DNA of 64,000 nt, taken from contig NZ_JAKZHW010000001.1 of NCBI RefSeq assembly GCF_022568775.1, forward strand, positions 186,001 through 250,000, given 5' to 3'. A program made the position numbers and the translations under genes. Under the pieces are notes generated by a model, which was not told where the DNA came from, made no database searches, and saw nothing but the letters and a program-made list of their open reading frames with translations. Every line of letters starts with the position of its first letter. The first letter of the stretch is position 1. Source of the stretch: Sphingomonas telluris (GTDB taxonomy: Bacteria > Pseudomonadota > Alphaproteobacteria > Sphingomonadales > Sphingomonadaceae). Below, one piece after another: positions 17,051 through 25,232 of the stretch.

Positions 17051-18441
17051 CGGACCCACCATGACGGATCGAGGAACGGGAAGAGCGAGAAGGCGTCGCC
17101 GCTAAGTCCGATTGCAGAGAGCGCTTCTCGCGCGACGAGTACGCTGACGAGAAAGAGAGCGGTCAGCCCGAGATCTTCGCGCCCGAATCCCAGGTGTTGC
17201 TTCCGGCTGAAAGCCCAGAGCACGATGTACCGCATGACCTCGCCGGCATTCAGGACGACGACTGCGCCAAGTACTCCGCCGAAGTGGAAGCCGAGCGGAA
17301 CGCCAATGACGAACGTCGCGAGCTTCGCGGCATTGGCCATGGTCGTGTAGGCGGGCTTGCCGGTCCCAAGCAGGACGGAATCGTTCACGACGCTGAGGAT
17401 CGACACCCATACACCCAGCAACATGATGGGCAGGATGGCGCCGGCGGTTTCGTAACGGACGTCGTAGAGCAGCTGCACGACGATGTCGGAGACGGCGACG
17501 AAGCAGGCGAGGCCGACCGCGACGAAGCAGAGCATGATCCGCCGCGCGTGGATGAGCTTCGCGCGAAGCTCCTGCGCTGTGACATCCATCGCCGCGACTG
17601 TCGGGAACAGGACCATGTAACTGACGCGGACCACCAGCATGTTCATCATGTCCGCCATCGATCGCGCGATGGAGTAGATGCCGAGCATCGTCAGGCTGAT
17701 TTGCTTGGCGAGGTAGAGCCGGTCGAAGTTGACTGCGGCGAAGTAGATTATCGACGAGATGAAGATCCATTTGCCAAAGGTCATGATCTCCTTCGCGGCG
17801 ACGCGGTCGATGATGAAGCGATGGCGGCGCCCAGGAATAACGAGATAGCTGGCGATGAGTGCAGCTGCGCTGGTCATCACGGACCCGAGGACGAGCGCCC
17901 AGATCGTCGGCGTGATCAGCGCGAGTGCCACGTGCAGCGCGAGCGAAATGGCGGCGACCGAAAGGTCGAGGATGCTGTTGCGCGCGACCGATCTCTGTTT
18001 CTGGAGCAGCGAAGCACTCGCCGACTGGAAGCCCAGGAACACGAACGTCAGCGCGATGACGGGAAGAATGATCGCCAGCTCGGGCTTCTCGAAGAAGCGC
18101 GCGAATGCGTTGGCGCAGAGGAAGCAAATTGCGCCGAGCGCGATCCCGCGAATGACCTTGATGGTCCACGCGGTGTCGTAGAACTCCGGCTTGTCGCCCT
18201 GGCGGTTGCTGACGATGTTCTGATTGATCCCGACATCGGACAGAAGCTCGACGCCGGTGCGGATCGAATTGACGATCAGCATCAGGCCGAAGAGCGGTGG
18301 CGAGAGGAGCCGCGCCAGCACGACATTGTTGAGCAGCCGGAAGACCTGGATCAGGCCGAACGATCCCGTCGCCCAGCCAAGGCGGATAACGGTCTGCCGC
18401 GGGATCTTCGCCAGAGCGGCGTTAACTCGCGACATCATCAA
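17047..18441 (-). CDS. Oligosaccharide flippase (Wzx-like, MOP superfamily)
   Basis: A 464-residue MOP-superfamily transporter expected to flip the lipid-linked repeat unit across the inner membrane. It begins with a short basic segment and VIRLGWATGSFGLIQVFRLL, then NNVVLARLLSPPLFGLMLIV, the usual opening of polysaccharide flippases. About 12-14 hydrophobic helices are spread over the length, with a FGKWIFISSIIYFAAVNFDR segment at mid-protein. The start has three tandem ATGs (18441, 18438, 18435). It is divergent from a GT4 gene that starts within 50 bases and coupled to the downstream GT4. Confidence 0.9.
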   Translation of the reverse strand: MMMSRVNAALAKIPRQTVIRLGWATGSFGLIQVFRLLNNVVLARLLSPPLFGLMLIVNSIRTGVELLSDVGINQNIVSNRQGDKPEFYDTAWTIKVIRGIALGAICFLCANAFARFFEKPELAIILPVIALTFVFLGFQSASASLLQKQRSVARNSILDLSVAAISLALHVALALITPTIWALVLGSVMTSAAALIASYLVIPGRRHRFIIDRVAAKEIMTFGKWIFISSIIYFAAVNFDRLYLAKQISLTMLGIYSIARSMADMMNMLVVRVSYMVLFPTVAAMDVTAQELRAKLIHARRIMLCFVAVGLACFVAVSDIVVQLLYDVRYETAGAILPIMLLGVWVSILSVVNDSVLLGTGKPAYTTMANAAKLATFVIGVPLGFHFGGVLGAVVVLNAGEVMRYIVLWAFSRKQHLGFGREDLGLTALFLVSVLVAREALSAIGLSGDAFSLFPFLDPSWWVR

Positions 18442-18484
18442 GATGGATAGACCCCCGGCAAACGAACTGACTAAGACTGGTCAC

Positions 18485-19567
18485 GTGAAAATCCTGTTTG
18501 CCCTTGCCGGTTTGCATCGTGTCGATCGCGGAGCCGAGGTCGTCTTCATTTCACTGGCTTCGCAGCTTGCACGGGCTGGCGACAAAGTCACGCTCATCGG
18601 TTCGGGCCCGCAAAGGCCCGGCGCTGAGTATCGGTACATCAGAGCTCCCGCTATGCGCCGCGAGTGGTTCGAGCGATGGCCCACTCTGCCCATGTTCCGA
18701 AACGAAACGGCATGGGAGGAGGCCTCGTTCGGCCCCGGTTTGCTGAGCGTCTTTCGCCCCGGCGACTACGATGTGACCGTTACGTGCGCCTACCCATGGA
18801 CAAGCTGGGCGCTGCGGCGGCCGACCGGAGGGTATCGGCCGAAGCATGTGTTCGTGACGCAGAACGGCGACTGGCCGGCATATGCGAACAATGCCGAGTT
18901 CCGCTTCTTCGATTGTGACGGGCTCGTCTGCACCAATCCGGACTTTCTCGAGCGCAACTCGGAGCGGTACCGGTCGACGCTGATTCCGAACGGCATCGAC
19001 ACGGGCCGATTTACGCCGGGTCCCGCCGAGCGCGAGCGCCTGGGCTTTCCAACGAACGGGCGCGTCGTCCTGATGGTCAGCGCGCTGATCGCCAGCAAGA
19101 ATGTCGAGGAAGCCATACGCGCCGTTGCGCAGGTTCCGGATGCGAACTTGGTCGTTGCGGGCGACGGTCCCTTGCGTGAGCAGCTCAAGCAGGTCGCGGA
19201 TGAAGTGATGCCGGGGCGGTACAAGCAGCTGACCGTGCCGCCCGCAGAGATGCCGGCGCTCTATCGAAGCGCGGATGCTTTCCTTCATCTCTCTAGGGAT
19301 GAGCCGTTCGGGAACGTCTATCTGGAGGCCATGGCGTGCGGGAAGCCGGTGATCGGCATCGACCTTCCCAGAACGCGCTGGATCGTGGGTGACGGCGCTT
19401 TCCTTGCGGATCCTGACGATCCCAGCGATCTGGTTAGGAAGATCGAGGCAGGTTTGGCCGCGAGCGCCTCATCGCCCGACGCGTTCGTGAAGCGCGCGCG
19501 TGAGTTCGACTGGTCTAATATCGCCCGGCGCTATCGGACCTTCCTGGAGGAAGTGGTCGCCGCCTAG
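18485..19567 (+). CDS. Glycosyltransferase family 4
   Basis: A second GT4/GT-B enzyme, 360 residues from the GTG at 18485, where the product begins VKILFALAGLHRVDRGAEVV as is typical. An in-frame ATG at 18443 would add 14 residues but leaves one base to the divergent flippase gene. The donor half has LIPNGIDTGRFTPG, VVLMVSALIASKNVEEAIRA, LVVAGDGPLREQLKQVAD and the E-x7-E region FLHLSRDEPFGNVYLEAMAC. It is cytoplasmic and part of repeat-unit assembly by context. It ends in a CTAG shared with the convergent protease gene. Confidence 0.88.
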   Translation: MKILFALAGLHRVDRGAEVVFISLASQLARAGDKVTLIGSGPQRPGAEYRYIRAPAMRREWFERWPTLPMFRNETAWEEASFGPGLLSVFRPGDYDVTVTCAYPWTSWALRRPTGGYRPKHVFVTQNGDWPAYANNAEFRFFDCDGLVCTNPDFLERNSERYRSTLIPNGIDTGRFTPGPAERERLGFPTNGRVVLMVSALIASKNVEEAIRAVAQVPDANLVVAGDGPLREQLKQVADEVMPGRYKQLTVPPAEMPALYRSADAFLHLSRDEPFGNVYLEAMACGKPVIGIDLPRTRWIVGDGAFLADPDDPSDLVRKIEAGLAASASSPDAFVKRAREFDWSNIARRYRTFLEEVVAA

Positions 19568-20040
19568 GAATTCTTGTCGTCGCGCAGGACCATCTCGCCC
19601 TTGCGGATGACGATCTCGTCGACATTCTCGAGGAACGGCTGGCCGAGCAGTGAGATGTTTGCGCCCTGCACGATCACCGCCTTCGCGTCGGTCATCTTGA
19701 TGCCGTTGAGCTCGACGTTCTTAAGCTGAACATACTGACCACGGACGATGCCGGAGGCGCCTTCGCCGACGAGCTGATACTTGTCCGGCTCGACGGTCAG
19801 GCCGACCTTCTTCGCGTCGTCCTCGGTCAGCGCAATCTCGCTCGCGCCGGTGTCGACGAGGAAGTGGATTTCCTGCCCGTTGACGCTCGCGTCTGCGTAA
19901 AAGTGACGGTCGGAATTGCGCTCCAATGTGACTTCGAGCACTGAGGATGCCGCGACGGGAGCCGCCTTGTGCGTCGGCCACAGGAAACCGATCGCGGTCC
20001 CACCGACGAGCGTGATGACGAGCGCGGCGCGTTCAAGCAT
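19564..20040 (-). CDS. Retropepsin-like clan AA aspartic protease
   Basis: A 158-residue single-domain aspartic protease of the TIGR02281/gag-asp type. One N-terminal membrane anchor (ALVITLVGGTAIGFLW) places it in the periplasm. The catalytic motif is IHFLVDTGASEIALTEDDA near residues 57-75, and the conserved SLLGQPFLENVD lies near 130. These act as homodimers. Its ATG overlaps the CAP gene's stop by one base (TGATG). A secreted protease next to an exosortase locus could process sorted or wall proteins, but that is inference. Confidence 0.88.
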   Translation of the reverse strand: MLERAALVITLVGGTAIGFLWPTHKAAPVAASSVLEVTLERNSDRHFYADASVNGQEIHFLVDTGASEIALTEDDAKKVGLTVEPDKYQLVGEGASGIVRGQYVQLKNVELNGIKMTDAKAVIVQGANISLLGQPFLENVDEIVIRKGEMVLRDDKNS

Positions 20041-20570
20041 CACAGGGGCTTTTCGCCCAACACGTTGCCGGTCTGGGTATAGCGGCAGACGAGAATGTCC
20101 TCGTCGCGACCCTTTTCCAGCGCGCAGCCGACCGAGCCGGTGCGTGCCCAGATCATCTGCGTGTAGTGGCTGACCCGCTCGACATGGCCGCTGCGACTGT
20201 TGTTCGGGAAGACGCCCGGCTTGTAGTCGCGCTTTTCCGCGGTCCACAGGCCGACCATCGCTTCCGGCTGATAGAAGCCGACCGTTCCGCCCCACAGGTT
20301 TTCGCCTTCCGGTTCGGCGTACCAGGGGTCGTCGGGCGAATGTTCGAACTTGCCGGTGCGGGCGAGATAGCGCGCCCAATCGCGTGCGGAGCGGGCGAGG
20401 ACGGGGTCCCAAGTCAGCGGCGCGACGCCCATGGCGTCGCGCTCACGGTTCTGCGCAGCAAGCAGACGCTCCTCGAAATTCTGGCGCGGTCCGAGACCGC
20501 CGATGAGCGTCGGGCTCGCGCAAAGCAGCGCGATGGCAGACGCAATCCTCCCCAAACGCGAACGAGACAT
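20040..20570 (-). CDS. CAP (SCP/PR-1) domain protein
   Basis: A 176-residue secreted CAP-superfamily protein. A signal-like N-terminus (IASAIALLCASPTLIGGLG) is followed by FEERLLAAQNRERDAMGVAP, the His-containing GKFEHSPDD, GENLWGGT, and the signature GHVERVSHYTQMIWARTGSV near residues 127-146. CAP proteins bind lipids or sterols or act in walls; the bacterial function is mostly unknown. It is coupled to the aspartic protease gene downstream, suggesting a shared envelope role. No ribosome-binding oddities are seen. Confidence 0.9.
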   Translation of the reverse strand: MSRSRLGRIASAIALLCASPTLIGGLGPRQNFEERLLAAQNRERDAMGVAPLTWDPVLARSARDWARYLARTGKFEHSPDDPWYAEPEGENLWGGTVGFYQPEAMVGLWTAEKRDYKPGVFPNNSRSGHVERVSHYTQMIWARTGSVGCALEKGRDEDILVCRYTQTGNVLGEKPL

Positions 20571-20681
20571 GGAGCATCCCCGAGACTGAGCTCCAGGCTT
20601 TTCGCCCGAGGATGGTCACCAAAGAGTTTACGAGTGGGTCGGCAATCGCGGTGATTCCGCATTTTTGCGGTGGAATTTCGC

Positions 20682-21323
20682 CTAGGAACGCCGCTGGGCT
20701 TGATCCGAGAGGATGACGACCTGGTCGCCCTTGGACACCTGATCGAACAGTTTCGCTGCGAACGCCGGCGGCACGCCGATGCAACCGTGCGTCGCCCGGC
20801 CCCAGCGAACGTCGCTGGCGTGAATGGAGACGCCGTCTCCGGTCAGCCGCAGCGTGTAGGGCATCTTCGCATCGTAGATGCTGGATTCGTGGTCCTTAAT
20901 CCTCGCAAGGACGGGGAAGACGCCGGCCGGCGTTTCTTTCTCGTCGGCGCCATAGAGAATGACTGCGGTGCCGATTTCGTGGCCGTCACGGAAGACGGAG
21001 ATCAATTGACGGTCGAGGTCGACGCGCACCCAAACGGGTCCCTTCGGAACTTTGCGATCGTTCCAGACGAAATCGCCATATTCCATGCGCTTGTTAACGT
21101 TGAGGATCGACTTGACGTCTCGGTCGAGGTCGCCCTGAGCGCGGGCCTGCAGCAGCTGGGCCTCGCCAATGAAGGTGCGCTCCTTGTCGCTCCACTGCGA
21201 ATCCGGTTCGGACATTCGCGCGGGGCGCGGCGTATCGCGGTAAGTCAGTCCGGTCGTGAACGCGGCGGCCCCAGCCGTGGCGAGGCTGGCGATCGCCAGC
21301 AGCACTATTACCCCCCGCTTCAC
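20682..21323 (-). CDS. L,D-transpeptidase (YkuD)
   Basis: Exported peptidoglycan L,D-transpeptidase, 213 residues from the GTG at 21323. The N-terminal signal/anchor is VIVLLAIASLATAGAAAF. The YkuD domain covers about residues 98-210: VWVRVDLDRQLISVFRDGHE, TPAGVFPVLARIKDHES, and the active site SIHASDVRWGRATHGCIGVP. The Cys is present, but the usual Arg two positions after it is Gly, a variant also seen in other family members. It starts four bases after the stop of the PEP-CTERM gene, so the two are one operon. It probably forms 3-3 cross-links or attaches proteins to the wall. Confidence 0.9.
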   Translation of the reverse strand: MKRGVIVLLAIASLATAGAAAFTTGLTYRDTPRPARMSEPDSQWSDKERTFIGEAQLLQARAQGDLDRDVKSILNVNKRMEYGDFVWNDRKVPKGPVWVRVDLDRQLISVFRDGHEIGTAVILYGADEKETPAGVFPVLARIKDHESSIYDAKMPYTLRLTGDGVSIHASDVRWGRATHGCIGVPPAFAAKLFDQVSKGDQVVILSDQAQRRS

Positions 21324-21327
21324 GGGA

Positions 21328-21987
21328 TCAGGCCCAGCTATGCGTCCGGGTCGGACAGCGCCGACGCATGAGCAAGCCGACCATTCCGAAGCCCAGCAGC
21401 ATCGTTGCCCACGTACCCGGCTCGGGGACTGCGGGAGGCGGGGGAGGGGGAGGTTTCGGAGTGTCGGTGCCGCCGCAACAGCCGCCGCCACCGCCGCCTG
21501 GCGGAGCAGCGGGCGGAACGATTACACCGCCGCCACCACCCGGTGGAGGCGGCGCCATGAACAGCGGCGGGCTGTTCGCAAGTGCCGTCTCGAACGGCGG
21601 AAGTTCGGCGATCGACGGCGGGACTGCCGCGATCGGCGACGCGAACGGCGGAGGAGCCGGACTGTGAATCTTGCCGAGCGCATGCTCGGTCGGTGCGGCC
21701 GCCGCACGCTTGTGCTTGGTAACCAGTTCGGCCGAGGTGCGGCCGCCCGGCGACCGCTCGCTCATCATTGCCAGAAAGCTCTTGGCGTTATCCAAGCCCG
21801 CGACGAGCGGATCGGTGCCAAGGTAAGCAGCGATGGTTAACGGCGCGGCGGCCAGGAACGCGAAAGCGCCGACGGCGCCAAGCGCGATCCGCTGCTGCCG
21901 CTTGATCGCTTTGCGGCGCGCGCGACGCGCACGGCCGCTCGATGAGCGACTATTGCTGCCCTTGTATTGAGGCCCCCACCCAGTCAT
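21328..21987 (-). CDS. PEP-CTERM (PEPxxWA-type) sorting-signal protein
   Basis: A 219-residue low-complexity surface protein likely processed by the exosortase. An Arg/Lys-rich N-terminus (about 35 residues) is followed by one hydrophobic helix (IALGAVGAFAFLAAAPLTIA). Then comes a Pro/Gly-rich middle with poly-Gly and poly-Pro runs and a Cys-Cys pair. The C-terminus is PEPGTWATMLLGFGMVGLLM followed by RRR, which is the PEPxxWA-CTERM layout: motif, helix, basic cluster, with a short extra tail (CPTRTHSWA). The ATG at 21987 has AGGGA upstream. It is the only clear exosortase substrate in the window and is co-transcribed with an L,D-transpeptidase. Confidence 0.85.
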   Translation of the reverse strand: MTGWGPQYKGSNSRSSSGRARRARRKAIKRQQRIALGAVGAFAFLAAAPLTIAAYLGTDPLVAGLDNAKSFLAMMSERSPGGRTSAELVTKHKRAAAAPTEHALGKIHSPAPPPFASPIAAVPPSIAELPPFETALANSPPLFMAPPPPGGGGGVIVPPAAPPGGGGGGCCGGTDTPKPPPPPPPAVPEPGTWATMLLGFGMVGLLMRRRCPTRTHSWA

Positions 21988-22172
21988 GCAGATCCCTGAA
22001 AACACGAGCCTGCCCGCCTCACGCCGAACCACACGACTCCATAGAAACCATTAACTCAAAATTAAGGTTCCTGCGCAACCAAAGAATTGAATCTGTGCCA
22101 AAATGAGCGTGTTCTGAAAACAACACTTAGCTATGTGGCTTGGGCAATAATGGTCGGTCTATAAGCGGCGCC

Positions 22173-23216
22173 ATGGGAAGGCGCGTCCGACCGGTCATTC
22201 TCGCAGGCGGCGCGGGCACCCGACTGTGGCCGGAATCCACACCCACGAGGCCGAAACACCTTCTTGAGCCCTTCGGCTCAGGGACGCTCCTTCGCCAGAC
22301 GATCGAGCGGGTAGGGGATTCCACCCGGTTCCTGCAGCCGATCCTAGTCTGCTCGGAGACACAGGAAGAGCTCAATGGTTCGGAGGGGCCGGAGTGCCGC
22401 CTGATCCTGGAAACGCACCCGCGCGGATCGGCTGCTGCCATCGCTCTCGCGGCGCACCTTTCGGATCCGGAGGATGTCCTGCTGATCCTGCCGAGCGACC
22501 ATCTGATCAGCGATCCGAAGCCTCTGTTTGACGCCGTCGCCAGCGCGCTTCCGGCTGCGGAGGCTGGGCGCCTCGTGACCTTCGGGATCAAACCGACGCA
22601 TGCGGAGACCGGCTTCGGTTACATCACGGTTGGCCCCACGTTCGAGGCAAGCGTCCACGAGGTTCGGGAGTTCGTCGAGAAGCCGCAAAAAGCGCGAGCT
22701 GAGGAATTGCTTCGATCCGGAGAGGCCTTCTGGAACTCCGGAATGTTCCAGTTCAAGGCTGGGGCGTTCTTGGACGAACTTCGCCAATATGCTCCGGCGA
22801 TCCATGAGGCGACGAGGGCCTCCATCGCGGGCGCAAGTTCGATTGAAAACCGCGTTCGTCCCGACCCCGAAGCGCTTAAGCGGTCACCGTCCAACTCCAT
22901 CGACTATGCGGTCATGGAGCATTCGCATCGCATCGCGGTGGTCCCGTTAGACATGCAATGGTCGGACGTCGGAAGCTGGGCCGCGGTGCACGAGCTTTCG
23001 CCGAAGGACGTGGATGGAAACGTCGCGGAGAACGGGCACGCGATCGACTCCCGCAACTGCCTGATCCGCTCGAGCGGTCCGACGGTCGTGGCGATCGGTG
23101 TCGAGGACCTGGTCATCGTCGCGACGCCGGATCACGTGCTGGTAGTACCGCGATCCGACGCGCAGCGGGTTCGTGAGGCAGCCGCGCTTGCCGAGAAGCT
23201 CGCGAAGAAGGGCTAG
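22173..23216 (+). CDS. manC: Mannose-1-phosphate guanylyltransferase
   Basis: Makes GDP-mannose from mannose-1-phosphate and GTP, supplying mannose- or fucose-type sugars for the polysaccharide. The product is 347 residues, single domain. The nucleotidyltransferase signature VILAGGAGTRLWPESTPTRP with PKHLLEPF starts near residue 7; VEKPQKARAEELL and AFWNSGMFQFKAG follow. The C-terminal part SIDYAVMEHSHRIAVVPLDM with WSDVGSWAA is characteristic of GMPs. The type II isomerase domain is absent, so a separate isomerase is needed. The start is ATG 22173; an upstream TTG at 22140 is weaker. Confidence 0.92.
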   Translation: MGRRVRPVILAGGAGTRLWPESTPTRPKHLLEPFGSGTLLRQTIERVGDSTRFLQPILVCSETQEELNGSEGPECRLILETHPRGSAAAIALAAHLSDPEDVLLILPSDHLISDPKPLFDAVASALPAAEAGRLVTFGIKPTHAETGFGYITVGPTFEASVHEVREFVEKPQKARAEELLRSGEAFWNSGMFQFKAGAFLDELRQYAPAIHEATRASIAGASSIENRVRPDPEALKRSPSNSIDYAVMEHSHRIAVVPLDMQWSDVGSWAAVHELSPKDVDGNVAENGHAIDSRNCLIRSSGPTVVAIGVEDLVIVATPDHVLVVPRSDAQRVREAAALAEKLAKKG

Positions 23217-24190
23217 TTGCCCTTGTATTCGATCGCGTGACGCGGGCGCGGCTTCAGGAAATACTGAAGCGCTCCGATCAGCTCCGGTACCTTGGCGATC
23301 ATGGTCATCGCGCTCGCCCTTAGTCCGTAGGCCGTCAGGCTGGGACGGCGTCTGGCGATCCGGAACACCTGCAGCACATAGACCAGCGGCAGGGCGAGCA
23401 GGATCGTGGGACGGCCAAGCAGGACGGCGAAGGCAATGATCGCCAGCGGTATCGCGACCATCCAGACGAAGAGGCTCTTGAGGTTTGCTCCGTAAACCGG
23501 CTTCGAAAGCGCCTGCGTCCGCCGGTAGGACTGTGCGTACCCGAAGCCTGACCGCTGCGTCCGCCGCCACCATTGGCCGAACTGGAAGATGGCGGCGTCA
23601 TGCTCGCTCATGTCGGCGTCGATGCGCCAGATCTGCCAGCCCCGCTCGCGCATGCGGGCGGTCATCTCGGCCTCCTCGCAAGCCATGAGGTCGCCGTCGT
23701 AGCCGCCGACTTCGCGAACGGCCTCGACCCGCATCATCGCATCGCCGCCGCATGCGTCGGCGCGGCCCACCGGCGTATTCCATTCCTCGTCGGCGAGGCG
23801 ATTGTAGAAGGAGGCGTCAGGATAGGCTTCGAAGCGGCGGCCGCAAACGACCGCGACCTTCTCGTGTGCCTGCAGGAAGTCGATGGCGGCTGCCGGCCAG
23901 CTTTCGACCAAGCGGCAATCGCCGTCGAGAAACTGAACGAAGCGGCAATCGGGATGCGCGTCCAGGAGGGCTTCGAAGCCGGCGTTGCGGCCGCGCGCTG
24001 CGTTCAGCGGCTTCGAGGCGTCCAGCTCGACGACCGTGACCCCCATCGATCGCGCCAATTCGACGCTGCCGTCGCTGGACGCCGAGTCCGCGTAGGCGAC
24101 GCGGTTCGTCAGCTTGAGAACGGATTCGAGGCATCGAAGAAGGCGCTCGCCCTCGTTCCGCCCGATCAGAACGACGCCGAAGTCGGTCAT
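23213..24190 (-). CDS. Glycosyltransferase family 2
   Basis: A 325-residue GT2 transferase: MTDFGVVLIGRNEGERLLRC at the start, DGDCRLVESW (DxD) near residue 93, ADACGGDAMMRVEAVREVGG, and a C-terminal membrane part with two helices (SLFVWMVAIPLAIIAFAVLL and LLALPLVYVLQVF). It resembles membrane-associated GT2 proteins in sphingomonad EPS loci. It starts inside the stop of the neighbouring gene (ATGA at 24187-24190) and ends in CTAG shared with manC. Sugar donor and acceptor are unknown. Confidence 0.87.
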   Translation of the reverse strand: MTDFGVVLIGRNEGERLLRCLESVLKLTNRVAYADSASSDGSVELARSMGVTVVELDASKPLNAARGRNAGFEALLDAHPDCRFVQFLDGDCRLVESWPAAAIDFLQAHEKVAVVCGRRFEAYPDASFYNRLADEEWNTPVGRADACGGDAMMRVEAVREVGGYDGDLMACEEAEMTARMRERGWQIWRIDADMSEHDAAIFQFGQWWRRTQRSGFGYAQSYRRTQALSKPVYGANLKSLFVWMVAIPLAIIAFAVLLGRPTILLALPLVYVLQVFRIARRRPSLTAYGLRASAMTMIAKVPELIGALQYFLKPRPRHAIEYKGN

Positions 24191-25125
24191 CGGACGAACT
24201 TCCGCGCAAGTGCCCGCTTCGTTTCCGCTGGGATCGCGGCGTAACGGGCGCCGTCGACGATGGTCCAGTCGCCCGCGCCGCAAATGGTGTGGAGGCCGGC
24301 GGGGTAGGGGCCACGGGGATCGGGTGCGAGAACGGCGACGCGCTCCTCCTCGAACTCCTCCGGCGAAAGCTTCACGATACGGTTGAACACGAGCGACCCC
24401 CCGTAGTGCTTTGAGCAGTCCTGCGCGGGTCGAATCAAATGACCGTCATGGACGAACGGCGGACCCGCCGGCCGAGCACTGGCGATGTCGCGTTTGATTG
24501 GGTTGGCCGCGTGCGGCGTCCAAGCGCCGAACAGGTCGTCCGCATACCAGGCGTGGAGGATCTCGTTCGGACCATTCTCCGCGTTCGTGCAGAAGAGCCA
24601 CCAGCGGCCTTCGTGCTGGAAGACGGTCGAATCCAAGGCCGAGAAATCGTCGATCAGCACCTTGTGCTCGACCCACCGGCCGTCTTCTCGGCGGTAGAGG
24701 GTGACGCGCCCGCTCTCACCACATTCTGGGATGCAGTACAGGTGGCCGCCTTCGCGGACGAGGTACGGGTAAGATAGGTGATGCGGGCTGCGGATGGCCG
24801 CATCCGATCTCGCGCCGGGTAAGCCGAAGCCGTGGATTTCAGAAATATGACCAAGCCCCGTCGCCCAGTCGAACTCCTCCGCCAGCACCAGGATGCTGTC
24901 GCCGTTCACGATCGCCATAGGATCTGCGAGGAAGCGTCCCGAACGTTCCGGCATCCACTCGATCAGGGGCAGGGGCTGACCCGCTAGCGCCCATTCGAAC
25001 ACTTCCGCGACCGGCATGCGGATCAGGCCCAGCGTCCACTGCTGATGCCGGAAGAGCGATCCCCATTGCGCGGCCAGCCAAGCCGAGGCGCTTCGCCGCG
25101 CAGGTTTCGGGATAGCCGCATCCAT
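24187..25125 (-). CDS. GH43-like / glucosamine inositolphosphorylceramide transferase-like protein
   Basis: A 312-residue soluble protein with a five-bladed beta-propeller look. Segments include FLADPMAIVNGDSILVLAEE, SYPYLVREGGHLYCIPECGE, LDSTVFQHEGRWWLFCTNAE and DIASARPAGPPFVHDGHLIR. This matches the domain found N-terminal in plant-type glucosamine inositolphosphorylceramide transferases and in bacterial EPS or lipopolysaccharide loci; the assignment is from memory of the motif pattern. It may transfer or trim a sugar on a lipid or polymer. The ATG at 25125 follows AGGGCGAGA. It is co-translated with the GT2 downstream. Confidence 0.7.
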   Translation of the reverse strand: MDAAIPKPARRSASAWLAAQWGSLFRHQQWTLGLIRMPVAEVFEWALAGQPLPLIEWMPERSGRFLADPMAIVNGDSILVLAEEFDWATGLGHISEIHGFGLPGARSDAAIRSPHHLSYPYLVREGGHLYCIPECGESGRVTLYRREDGRWVEHKVLIDDFSALDSTVFQHEGRWWLFCTNAENGPNEILHAWYADDLFGAWTPHAANPIKRDIASARPAGPPFVHDGHLIRPAQDCSKHYGGSLVFNRIVKLSPEEFEEERVAVLAPDPRGPYPAGLHTICGAGDWTIVDGARYAAIPAETKRALARKFVR

Positions 25126-25232
25126 TCTCGCCCTGCTTGCATGCGGCGCTCTGCGGCTCAAGCCGTGCACGCAAGGCGTCCCGCCGCTGAACACCCTTGC
25201 CTCTGTCGCGGGGCCGTTCCAACGACGCTCGC

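Noticed and set aside
17194..18450. A 418-codon plus-strand frame over the flippase gene
   Set aside because: The product is a charged, low-complexity sequence without motifs, while the opposite strand codes a clear MOP flippase coupled to its neighbour.
20650..20678. A hairpin with CCGC and GCGG arms as a terminator for the L,D-transpeptidase
   Set aside because: The stem is only four perfect base pairs with a bulge beyond, and there is no T-run at its end.
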